Source of the DNA: an uncultured Xanthomonas sp.
GTDB taxonomy: Bacteria; Pseudomonadota; Gammaproteobacteria; Xanthomonadales; Xanthomonadaceae
Assembly (NCBI GenBank): GCA_943912265.1
Contig: CALTTS010000002.1
Location: 186,001 to 250,000, forward strand
Direction: 5' to 3'
Length of the DNA stretch: 64,000 bases
This document shows, in pieces, positions 18,133 through 26,050 of the stretch. The translations under genes and the position numbers were made by a program. Numbering within the stretch: position 1 is the first letter of the stretch; the number at the start of each line of letters is the position of its first letter. The notes beneath the pieces were generated by a model. That model was given only the letters and a program-made list of their open reading frames with translations, had not been told where the DNA came from and searched no databases.

Positions 18133-19974
18133 TCATTCGCGCACAAGGAACGGCTGTCCGTTCCAATCCTCGCTGCTGCCGTCGCGGCCGTGCAGGCGCA
18201 GGCCCAGCCAGTGCCGGCCACGCAACCCGGCCGGCAGGGTAACCCCGGCTTCGAAACCGACATGCGGATGCTGCGGATCGGTCGTCCCCTGCCAGTAAGC
18301 GCGCACGTCGCGCAGCACTCGGTACCGCGCATGCACGAACGGCACGCCGTCGAGCGTGACCTCCACCCGATCCAGCCCGACGCCATCCTTGAAGGCCCAG
18401 CCACGGAGCATGAATCGCCTGCCGACAAGCTGTCCCGGCGACGGTTCATCGATCCAGGCCAGCGCCGGCGTCACGCATGCGCCCTCGGCCCGTTCCGGCG
18501 GCAAGGCAAACAGCAGGAACCGGGTGGCGCCATGATCCACCGACACCGTACGCAATGGCGGCGGCAACGGCCCGAGCATCGCGCAGACCGCATGGTATCG
18601 ACCGAGCAATTCGCGCAGGCGCACGTCGTCCGGTGCCACTACCAGCAGCCGCCACCCTGCAGCGCTTGCGCCATCCAGCCCCCACAGCCGCAGTTGCGGC
18701 GCCCGGCCATGCTTGTGGTTGAGCGGATGGTCGAGCACGGCGATGTCGGCATCGCCGAGGGCGAAACCCAGCTCCGCGCCCAGCTTGAAGTCGTCGGCCA
18801 CGATGCGGGTACCGGGCGGCAGCTTCGCCAGCTCCGTACGCACCGCCTGCGCCAGCGGCGCCCAGCCGGCGAAGTTGCGCGGATAGAACCGGCTGTCGGC
18901 ACTGGCCTGGCGCATGGCCGGGACGGATAGCGCGACGTAATACCCCAGCATCGCCACCAGGCCGGCCAGTGCCAGCGCCCAGGTCGCGCGCCGCAGCCAG
19001 CGCGGCCAGGCGGCCAGCACCGCCGGCACCGCCACCAGCAGCGCGAGGTAGCCCGGCAGCGGCCAGTGGAAGCTCACCCGTTCCTCGTCGGTGAAGAAGC
19101 CCAGCACGAAGATGCCCAGCGTGGACACCGCACCGAGCAGGCCGAAGTAGCGCAGCGGCGGCGGCCATGCCGACCCCGGCCGCAGCGCACGCGCGCCGGC
19201 CGCGGCCATCGCGGCGAACAGCAGCGGCGTGGCCAGCACCAGCTGCACCGGCAGGAACTGCCAGCCGTCGGCCTGGAACGACCACGGGTGCCGGTCGACG
19301 AGCTGGAAGCGCAGGCCGGCATCGGCGTTGTGCAGGTTCCACAGCAGCAGCGGCAGCCACGCGATGGCACCGACCACCAGGGCGGCCCACACCCGCACGT
19401 CCTTCAGCAACGCGCGGCCGCGCGACAGGCACAGCAGCGCGATCAGGCCCGCGCCGACGGTGCCGGCGAAGCGGTAATGGCTGAGCGCGCCGATCGCCAG
19501 CCCGACGGCAAGCCACGCCAGCCCGGCCGCATCCACGCCGCGCAGCAGGCGCGCGCCGGCCCCGATGCACAGCACCGTCGCCAGCGCCATCGGCACGTCG
19601 GGCAGCGCCATCAGGCCGAGCGTGCCGGACAAGGGCAGCAGCAGCGCGAGCAGGCCGGTGCGCCATGCGGCCGCTTCGTCCTCCTGCGCGCGCATGGCGA
19701 TGCGGACCAGCAGCCACGGCAAGGCCGCGGCCATGGCAAGGAAGGGCATGCGCAAGGCCAGCAGGCGGTCGCCGCCCAGTTCGGTGCCGAGCCGGGCCAG
19801 CCACGCGGTCAGCCCGGGCAGGTCCGAATACGCCCATGCCAGGTGCCGGCCTTCCTGCCAGTAGAACGCCTCGTCCACGAACAGCGGCAGCCGCGCGGCC
19901 ACCGCGATCTTCGCCAGGGTCAGCGCGATCCACGCGCCGATGAAGGCGCGCCGCGCGCGTTGTGCCTCCTGCAT
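18133..19974 (-). CDS. ArnT/PMT-family membrane glycosyltransferase
   Basis: The 613-residue GT-C protein has the lumenal catalytic motif RLPLFVDEAFYWQEGRHLAW, where the Asp of VDE is the family catalytic residue, then about ten membrane segments and a soluble C-terminal domain from about residue 420. ArnT-like enzymes move a sugar from a polyprenyl-phosphate carrier to lipid A, a protein or another glycan. It is first in a leftward three-gene cluster with the GT2 donor synthase 26 bp downstream. Its start is only 25 bp from the divergent moxR start. The AGGAGG found just after its ATG is not followed by a usable start. Confidence 0.75.
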   Translation of the reverse strand: MQEAQRARRAFIGAWIALTLAKIAVAARLPLFVDEAFYWQEGRHLAWAYSDLPGLTAWLARLGTELGGDRLLALRMPFLAMAAALPWLLVRIAMRAQEDEAAAWRTGLLALLLPLSGTLGLMALPDVPMALATVLCIGAGARLLRGVDAAGLAWLAVGLAIGALSHYRFAGTVGAGLIALLCLSRGRALLKDVRVWAALVVGAIAWLPLLLWNLHNADAGLRFQLVDRHPWSFQADGWQFLPVQLVLATPLLFAAMAAAGARALRPGSAWPPPLRYFGLLGAVSTLGIFVLGFFTDEERVSFHWPLPGYLALLVAVPAVLAAWPRWLRRATWALALAGLVAMLGYYVALSVPAMRQASADSRFYPRNFAGWAPLAQAVRTELAKLPPGTRIVADDFKLGAELGFALGDADIAVLDHPLNHKHGRAPQLRLWGLDGASAAGWRLLVVAPDDVRLRELLGRYHAVCAMLGPLPPPLRTVSVDHGATRFLLFALPPERAEGACVTPALAWIDEPSPGQLVGRRFMLRGWAFKDGVGLDRVEVTLDGVPFVHARYRVLRDVRAYWQGTTDPQHPHVGFEAGVTLPAGLRGRHWLGLRLHGRDGSSEDWNGQPFLVRE

Positions 19975-19999
19975 ATGCCGCTACACTCCGGGAGAACCC

Positions 20000-20968
20000 G
20001 TGACCGAGATGTCGATGTCCACGCTCGAGGCTCTCCCACGCAAATCGCGCGACAGTGTGCAGCAAGCCCTCGCCGACGCACAGGCCCAGGTCAACGCGCT
20101 GGTGCTCGGCAAGGCGCACGAGGTGCGGCTGGCCTTCGTCGCGCTGCTGGCCGGCGGCCACCTGCTGATCGAGGACGTGCCCGGCCTCGGCAAGACCACG
20201 CTGGCGCACGCGCTGGCCGCCTCGGTCGGCCTCGGCTTCCGCCGCGTGCAGTTCACCTCCGACCTGCTGCCCGCCGACGTGCTCGGCGTGTCGGTCTACG
20301 ACGCCGGCGAGCGCGCGTTCCGCTTCCACCCCGGCCCGGTGTTCACCCACGTGCTGCTGGCCGACGAGATCAACCGCGCGCCGCCGCGCACGCAGAGCGC
20401 GCTGCTGGAGGCGATGGCCGAGCATCAGGTGACCATCGACGGCGCCACCCATGCGCTGCCCGATCCGTTCTTCGTCATCGCCACGCAGAACCCGGTGGAC
20501 CTGTCCGGCACGTTCCCGTTGCCCGACTCGCAGCTGGACCGCTTCCTGCTGCGCATTTCCCTCGGCTATCCCGACGCCGCCGCCGAGCGTGCCCTGCTGA
20601 CCGGCGAGGACCGGCGCGACCTGATCGCGCAGGTCCGTCCCGCCCTCTCCGGCGCGGACCTGCTGGCCCTGCGCCGGCGCGTGGACGGCGTGCTTGCCGC
20701 GCCGGCCCTGATCGACTACGTGCTGGCCCTGCTGCAGCGCAGCCGCCGCCACCCCGGCGTCCGCATCGGCCTGTCGCCGCGTGCCGGGCTGGCCCTGCTG
20801 CGCGGCGCCCGTGCCCATGCCCTGCTGCTCGGCCGCGAGCATGCGCTGCCCGAGGACGTGCAGGCGCTGTTCGTCGCCATCGCCGCGCACCGGCTGGTGG
20901 CCGAGGCCGAAACCGGCAACGCCGCGGCGCTGGCGAAGGCGATCCTGCACGCCGTGCCCGTGGACTGA
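20000..20968 (+). CDS. MoxR-family AAA+ ATPase
   Basis: The 322-residue ATPase has Walker A PGLGKTTL near residue 60-67, Walker B VLLADEINRAPP near 118, and the MoxR sensor region ATQNPVDLSGTFPLPDSQLDRF. MoxR ATPases act as chaperones for DUF58 and vWA proteins, and this one heads a moxR-DUF58-tgpA operon. The start is taken as the GTG at 20000 because GGAG lies 5 bp before it; ATG codons at 20009 and 20015 are too far from that site. TACACT at 19982-19987 could be its -10. Confidence 0.88.
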   Translation: MTEMSMSTLEALPRKSRDSVQQALADAQAQVNALVLGKAHEVRLAFVALLAGGHLLIEDVPGLGKTTLAHALAASVGLGFRRVQFTSDLLPADVLGVSVYDAGERAFRFHPGPVFTHVLLADEINRAPPRTQSALLEAMAEHQVTIDGATHALPDPFFVIATQNPVDLSGTFPLPDSQLDRFLLRISLGYPDAAAERALLTGEDRRDLIAQVRPALSGADLLALRRRVDGVLAAPALIDYVLALLQRSRRHPGVRIGLSPRAGLALLRGARAHALLLGREHALPEDVQALFVAIAAHRLVAEAETGNAAALAKAILHAVPVD

Positions 20969-20972
20969 GCCG

Positions 20973-21932
20973 ATGGCGTCCTCCCGGCGCGAACGCCTGC
21001 GCCGGCGCGTCGAGCGCTGGGCCCGGCCGCGCCAGCCCGAAACGCTGCCGGTGCGGCTGGACCGCCATCGCATCTACGTGCTGCCCACCCGCTTCGGCCT
21101 GTTCTGCGGCAGCTTGCTCGCCGTCATGTTGCTGGGCGCGCTGAACTACAACAACAACCCCGCGCTGCTGCTGGCGTTGCTGGTGACCTCGGTCGCGCTG
21201 GCCGGCCTGCTGGCCGCGCACCTGCGGCTGTCCGGGCTGGAGGTCGGCCCGCTGGGCGGCGAACCGGTGGCCGCCGGCGAGCCCCTGCCGCTGCGCCTGG
21301 AACTGGCCGAGCGCGACGGCCGGGCGCGTCCCGGGCTGCGCCTGGATTGCGCCACGACCACCGCCTTCGCCTCGCTGCCAGCCAACGCGATGCGGACCCT
21401 GGAACTGGCCCTGCCTACCACCCGCCGCGGCTGGCTCGATCCGGGCCGCATCCGCCTGTCCACCACCCAGCCGCTCGGGCTGGCGCGCGCGTGGTCGTGG
21501 GTCTGGCCGGACGCGGTGCTGCTGGTCTACCCCGCGCCGGAGCGCGACGGCCCGCCGCTGCCACACGGTGCCGGCGGCGCGCGCAAGAGCCGCCTGCACC
21601 CGCTCGGCAGCGACGTCCACCACCTGCGCGACTACCGCAGCGGCGACTCGCCGCGCAGCATCGCGTGGAAGGCCTCGGCCCGGCGCGATGCGCTGGTGGT
21701 GCGCGAAACCGAACTGCCGCAGGGCGAGGTGGCCGTGCTCGACTGGCGCGAACTGGCCGCGCTGCCATACGAACGGCGGATCATGCGGCTGGCGCACTGG
21801 GTGGACCTGGCCGAGCGCGAAGGCCGGCGCTCGCAGCTGCGCCTGCCCGGCCAGCCGCCGCTCGGCCCCGGCCACGGCCCGGCCCACCGCCACCTCTGCC
21901 TGCGCGCGCTGGCGCTGCTGCCCGATGCCTGA
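20973..21932 (+). CDS. DUF58 domain protein
   Basis: The 319-residue protein has two membrane segments near residues 43-85 (FGLFCGSLLAVMLLGALNY, then LLALLVTSVALAGLLAA) and the DUF58 signature LGSDVHHLRDYRSGDSPRSI and WKASARRDALVVRE. These proteins accompany MoxR ATPases and transglutaminase-like membrane proteins in many bacteria, with a likely role in envelope assembly. It begins 4 bp after moxR and overlaps tgpA by 8 bp. Confidence 0.87.
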   Translation: MASSRRERLRRRVERWARPRQPETLPVRLDRHRIYVLPTRFGLFCGSLLAVMLLGALNYNNNPALLLALLVTSVALAGLLAAHLRLSGLEVGPLGGEPVAAGEPLPLRLELAERDGRARPGLRLDCATTTAFASLPANAMRTLELALPTTRRGWLDPGRIRLSTTQPLGLARAWSWVWPDAVLLVYPAPERDGPPLPHGAGGARKSRLHPLGSDVHHLRDYRSGDSPRSIAWKASARRDALVVRETELPQGEVAVLDWRELAALPYERRIMRLAHWVDLAEREGRRSQLRLPGQPPLGPGHGPAHRHLCLRALALLPDA

Positions 21933-23898
21933 CGCCGCCGCACCCGTTGCCGCCCTCGACGCCGGCAGCCGTGCCCGCGTCCTGCTCGCCGCCGCGCTCG
22001 CGCTGGCGCCGCTGCTGCTCCTGCTGCCGGCGCCGGCCGCGCTGGCCGATGCCGGCGTCGCCCTCGCGGTGATGGCGCTGAGCTGGCGCCGGCCGCTGCC
22101 CGGCTGGCTGCGCCTGCTGCTGGCGCTGGCGATGCTCGCCGTGGTGTTCGCCACGATGGGCACGCGCATGGGCCGCGATACCGGCTGCGCCCTGCTCGCG
22201 GCGATGCTGGCGATCAAGCCGGCCGAAACCGCCGGCCTGCGCGATGCGCGCAGCCTGCTCGGCTTCGCCCTGTTCGCCCCCTTCGCCGCGTTCCTGCTCG
22301 ATCAGGGGCCGCTGACCCTGCTGCTCGGGCTGGCGGCCGCGCTCGCCGTGCTGCTCGGCCTGCAGCGGCTGGCCGATGCCGAAGCGCAACGCCCGGCCGC
22401 CGCGTTCGGCCCGCAGCTGCGCGCCGTCGCCCGGCTGGCCGCGCTCGGGCTGCCGCTGGCGCTGGCCGCGTTCTGGCTGTTCCCGCGCATGGCCACGCCG
22501 CTGTGGGGCGTGCCGGAACGCGCCGTCGCCAAGCCCGGCCTGTCCGACCGGATGAGCCCCGGCGGCTGGCTCGACCTGATGAACGACGACGCGCCGGCGC
22601 TGCGCGTGCAGTTCCTCGGCGCGGTGCCGCCGCCGGCGCAGCGCTACTGGCGCGGCCCGGTGCTGTACGACTTCGACGGCGCCACCTGGACGCAGGCACG
22701 CGACCTGGACGCGGCGCCGCCGGCCGCCGTCGCCGCGGCCGGGCCGGGCTGGGATTACCGGATCGAAGTCGAGCCGACCGATCGCCGCCAGCTGGTCGCG
22801 CTCGACCTGCCCGTCGCCGCGCCGGACGGCAGCCGCATGCTGGCCGGGCGGACGCTGGTCACCGAGCGCCCGCTCGCCGCGGTGACGCGCTGGACACTGC
22901 ATTCGGCGCCGCCGGCCCGTTTCCAGGCCGAGCTGCCGGCGCAGGTCCGCGCCCGCGCGCTGCGCCTGCCGCCGGGGCGCAACCCGCGCACGCTGGCGTT
23001 GGGCCGGCAATGGCGCGCAGGGGCCGGCGACGACGCCGGCGCCGTCGTCCGGCGCGCGCTGGCGATGATCCACGCCGGCTTCGCCTACACCCTCGCCACC
23101 CCGCCGGCCGGCATCCACGAGGTGGACGACTTCCTGTTCGAGCGCAAGGCCGGCTATTGCGAACATTTCAGCTCGGCCTTCGTCGTGCTGATGCGCGCGG
23201 CCGGCATCCCCGCGCGCGTAGTCACCGGCTACGCAGGCGGCGTGCGCAACCCGCTGGGCGGTTACTGGCTGGTACGGCAGAGCGACGCGCATGCCTGGGC
23301 CGAGGTGTGGCTGGCCGGGCGCGGCTGGGTGCGGGTGGACCCCACCGCCGCGGTCGCGCCCGAGCGCGTGTACGACACCCTGGCCGACCGCGCCGGCGGT
23401 GCGGACGACGGCGGCTTCGGCAGCGGCATCGGCGAACTGTCGCGCCTGGCAGCCACCCGCGACTGGCTGCGGCGCGGCTGGAACGACTTCGTGCTCGGCT
23501 TCGACGCCGGCCGCCAGCAGCGCCTGCTGCGCCCGCTGGGCATCGACCGGCTGCGGCCGGAACAGCTGGTCGGCCTGTTCGCCGCCGTCGCCGCGCTGCT
23601 GCTGGCCGGCATGCTGTGGCTGCTGGCGCGCGGCGAGCGCGAGCGCGACCCGCTGCTGCGCGCCTGGCACCGGCTCGGCCGCCGCTATGCCCGGCTCGGG
23701 CTGGCCCGCGCGCCGCACGAGGCCGCCGCCGCCTGGGCCGCGCGCGTGGCCGCCGCGCGCCCGCAGGACGCGGGCCTGATTCCGCTCAGCCTCCGTTTTG
23801 CGGATGCGCGTTACGCTCGCCCCGATAGCCAGACCGACGGCGCCCTGCTCCGCGACCTGCGCCGTTACCGACCGCGTTCCTTCCGGAGTCCGCCATGA
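21925..23898 (+). CDS. transglutaminase-like membrane protein (TgpA type)
   Basis: The 657-residue protein has an N-terminal block of about six membrane helices (to about residue 195), a periplasmic transglutaminase-core domain and one last helix near 552-570. The Cys-His-Asp triad is visible: Cys412 in AGYCEHFSSAFV, His456 in SDAHAWAEVWL and Asp472 in GWVRVDPTAA. Pseudomonas aeruginosa TgpA of this build is important for viability. It overlaps both neighbours (8 bp with DUF58, 4 bp with the lipoprotein), so the four genes are one translation unit. Confidence 0.88.
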   Translation: MPDAAAPVAALDAGSRARVLLAAALALAPLLLLLPAPAALADAGVALAVMALSWRRPLPGWLRLLLALAMLAVVFATMGTRMGRDTGCALLAAMLAIKPAETAGLRDARSLLGFALFAPFAAFLLDQGPLTLLLGLAAALAVLLGLQRLADAEAQRPAAAFGPQLRAVARLAALGLPLALAAFWLFPRMATPLWGVPERAVAKPGLSDRMSPGGWLDLMNDDAPALRVQFLGAVPPPAQRYWRGPVLYDFDGATWTQARDLDAAPPAAVAAAGPGWDYRIEVEPTDRRQLVALDLPVAAPDGSRMLAGRTLVTERPLAAVTRWTLHSAPPARFQAELPAQVRARALRLPPGRNPRTLALGRQWRAGAGDDAGAVVRRALAMIHAGFAYTLATPPAGIHEVDDFLFERKAGYCEHFSSAFVVLMRAAGIPARVVTGYAGGVRNPLGGYWLVRQSDAHAWAEVWLAGRGWVRVDPTAAVAPERVYDTLADRAGGADDGGFGSGIGELSRLAATRDWLRRGWNDFVLGFDAGRQQRLLRPLGIDRLRPEQLVGLFAAVAALLLAGMLWLLARGERERDPLLRAWHRLGRRYARLGLARAPHEAAAAWAARVAAARPQDAGLIPLSLRFADARYARPDSQTDGALLRDLRRYRPRSFRSPP

Positions 23899-24422
23899 AA
23901 CTGCGTCCGCTCGTCCTCGTCGCCGCCAGCCTCGCGCTCGCTGCCTGCGCCACCGCGCCCAAGCCGCTGCAAGGCCAGTATTCCCCGCTCACCCCGCAGC
24001 AGTCGGTCGCCGGCGCGCAGACCGGCGCGACCGTGCGCTGGGGCGGCAACATCGTCAAGACCGTGCCCGGCCCGGACAGCACCTGCTTCCAGATGCTCGG
24101 CCGGCCGCTCGACGCCAGCGGCCGCCCCTCGTCCAGCGGCGACGGCGATGCCAGCAACGGCCGCTTCGTCGCCTGCCGCGCCGGCTTCTACGACCCGGCC
24201 ATCTTCGAGCCCGGCCGCGAGGTGACCTTCATCGGCCACATCGACGGCTACGAGACCACCAAGATCGGCGAATACGACTACAAGCTGCCCAAGCTGGCGG
24301 CGGACATCGTCTACCTGTGGCCGGTGGTGCAGCAGAACCGGCGCGCCTACCCGGACCCGTGGGGTCCCGGCCCGTACTGGGGGCCGTATTGGGGCCCGCG
24401 CTGGGGCTGGTGGGGCTGGTGA
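23895..24422 (+). CDS. Slp-family outer-membrane lipoprotein with aromatic tail
   Basis: The 175-residue product has a signal peptide and lipobox ending ALAAC (Cys19). The Slp-type core includes VRWGGNIVKTVPG and GREVTFIGHIDGYETTKIGEYDYKLPKL, quoted here in shortened parts, with predicted beta structure. Slp proteins are starvation- or stress-induced outer-membrane lipoproteins. The last 25 residues are Trp/Tyr/Pro/Gly-rich (PYWGPYWGPRWGWWGW), which is unusual for the family core. The ATG overlaps the tgpA stop (ATGA), tying it to that operon. Confidence 0.8.
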   Translation: MKLRPLVLVAASLALAACATAPKPLQGQYSPLTPQQSVAGAQTGATVRWGGNIVKTVPGPDSTCFQMLGRPLDASGRPSSSGDGDASNGRFVACRAGFYDPAIFEPGREVTFIGHIDGYETTKIGEYDYKLPKLAADIVYLWPVVQQNRRAYPDPWGPGPYWGPYWGPRWGWWGW

Positions 24423-24456
24423 CGGCCGCGCCCGCCTTTCCGGCAGGTTGATGTGG

Positions 24457-24485
24457 AAACGCCGCCTCCGGGCGGCGTTTTCGTT
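24457..24485 (+). terminator. intrinsic terminator after the moxR-tgpA-slp operon
   Basis: A perfect 10-bp stem AAACGCCGCC/GGCGGCGTTT with a TCCG tetraloop is followed by TCGTT, 34 bp after the Slp stop. The A-rich left arm could also serve the convergent HIT gene. Confidence 0.8.
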
Positions 24486-24539
24486 GCGAGCGTTCCGCGT
24501 CGTCCGCGACGGCGCGCCTGCGGCCGCGCGCGCGGCGGA

Positions 24540-24908
24540 TCAGTCTCCGGCCACGCCGAAATGCCCCAGCGGCGCGCCGGCCAGCAGGTGCATGTGGATG
24601 TGGAACACGGTCTGGCCGGCATCCTCGCGGCAGTTCATCACGATCCGGTAGCCCTTCTGCGCGAAGCCTTCGCGGCGGGCGTACTCGGCGGCGGCCAGGG
24701 CCAGCTTGCCGATCAGCTGCGCCTGCCCGGGCAGCAGGTCGTCGAGGGTGGGGATGTGCTCGTTCTTGGGGATGAACAGCACGTGGATCGGCGCCTGCGG
24801 CGCGATGTCCTTGAAGCCCAGCACGTCCTCGTCCTCGTAGACGATGGTGGCCGGGATCTCGCGGCGGATGATCTTGCCGAAAAGGGTGTCGTTGTCGTTC
24901 TGGCTCAT
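24540..24908 (-). CDS. HIT-family purine nucleoside phosphoramidase (HinT-like)
   Basis: The 122-residue protein has FGKIIRREIPATIVYEDEDV at the N-terminus and the histidine triad in TVFHIHMHLLAG. HinT enzymes hydrolyse adenosine phosphoramidates. The length is typical. It is convergent with the slp operon and upstream of no obvious operon partner; recR lies about 100 bp further upstream on the same strand. Confidence 0.92.
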   Translation of the reverse strand: MSQNDNDTLFGKIIRREIPATIVYEDEDVLGFKDIAPQAPIHVLFIPKNEHIPTLDDLLPGQAQLIGKLALAAAEYARREGFAQKGYRIVMNCREDAGQTVFHIHMHLLAGAPLGHFGVAGD

Positions 24909-25006
24909 GGCATGCGGTGCGATGGGAACAGCGGCAAGGATAGCGCCGCCGATCCGGCCGGCATGCCCGACCAAGGTCGGTGCCGGCCCCGCGCCCGGCC
25001 GCGCCC

Positions 25007-25603
25007 CTAGTCCGGCATCTCGCTGCGCGAGCCGAAGGCGTGCGAGAGCGTGCCGCGGTCCACGTATTCCAGCTCGCCGCCCAGCGGCAGGCCCTGCGCC
25101 AGCCGGCTCGGGCGCACGCCGTGGCGGCGCGCCAGCTGCGCCAGGTAGTGCGCGGTGGCCTCGCCCTCGACGGTGGAATTGGTGGCGATGATCAGTTCGC
25201 GCACCTCGCCCTGCGCCAGCCGCGCGTCCAGCGATTCCAGCCCGAGTTCGCGCGGGCCGATGCCGTCCAGCGGCGACAGCCGGCCCTGCAGCACGTAGTA
25301 CAGGCCGCGGTAGCCGGTGGCGCTCTCCACCGCCAGCCGGTCGGCCGGGGATTCCACCGCGCACAGGGTCTGGCGGTCGCGGCTCGGGCTGGCACAGATC
25401 GCGCAGACGGCGGTCTCGCTGAAGTCGCGGCACTGCCCGCAGTGGCCTACCTGCTCGATCGCCGCGGCCAGCGCCTGCGACAGCCGCAGGCCGCCGTCGC
25501 GGCCGCGTTCGAGCACGTGGTAGGCCATGCGCTGGGCGGTCTTCTGGCCGACGCCGGGCAGCACCCGGAAGGCCTCGACCAGCTGTTCGAGCAGCTGGCT
25601 CAC
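25007..25603 (-). CDS. recR: recombination mediator RecR
   Basis: The 198-residue protein has the HhH region FRVLPGVGQKTAQRMAYHVL, a four-Cys zinc finger (CGQCRDFSETAVCAIC) and a Toprim domain with ESPADRLAVE and ATNSTVEGEATAHYL. With RecO it loads RecA on gapped DNA. The start is a GTG at 25603 overlapping the DUF3147 stop (GTGA). dnaX and ybaB, the usual upstream partners, are not adjacent. Confidence 0.94.
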   Translation of the reverse strand: MSQLLEQLVEAFRVLPGVGQKTAQRMAYHVLERGRDGGLRLSQALAAAIEQVGHCGQCRDFSETAVCAICASPSRDRQTLCAVESPADRLAVESATGYRGLYYVLQGRLSPLDGIGPRELGLESLDARLAQGEVRELIIATNSTVEGEATAHYLAQLARRHGVRPSRLAQGLPLGGELEYVDRGTLSHAFGSRSEMPD

Positions 25604-25953
25604 GGCAGCAGCCGGATGCCCAGCGGCCGCACCGCCCAGGCGGTCAGGCCGAAGCTGGCGCAGGTCAGCAGCACCGCGGCCAGCAGGGTCGGCCAGAAAC
25701 CCAGCCGGGCCAGCAGCCACGGGAACAGCAGGAACATCGGCAGGGTCGGCAGCACGTACCAGAACGTGTACCAGGCATGGTTGGCGATCTTCGCCTGCGG
25801 CTGCCGCTCCAGCTGCAGCCAGACCAGGGTGAGCACGGTCACCAGCGGCAGCGCGGCGACGAAGCCGCCCAGCCGGTCGCTGCGCTTGGCGAATTCGGAC
25901 ACCGCCACGACCAGCGCGGCGGTGATCAGGTACTTGGTGACGAGCCAGGCCAT
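25600..25953 (-). CDS. DUF3147 family membrane protein
   Basis: The 117-residue protein has four hydrophobic segments: LITAALVVAVSEFAKRSD, GFVAALPLVTVLTLVWLQL, TFWYVLPTLPMFLLFPWLL and TLLAAVLLTCASFGLTAWAV. This fits DUF3147, a small inner-membrane family without a known function. Its stop overlaps the recR GTG, so recR may be translated by coupling to it. Confidence 0.75.
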   Translation of the reverse strand: MAWLVTKYLITAALVVAVSEFAKRSDRLGGFVAALPLVTVLTLVWLQLERQPQAKIANHAWYTFWYVLPTLPMFLLFPWLLARLGFWPTLLAAVLLTCASFGLTAWAVRPLGIRLLP

Positions 25954-26050
25954 CGGGACACGTTCGCGGAAGCGGCGGAAGCGCCGGCGGGAAGCGGGCC
26001 ACGACGGCCCGCATCCACTATAGCCGGCGCGTCAAGCCCGCCGGCGGGCT

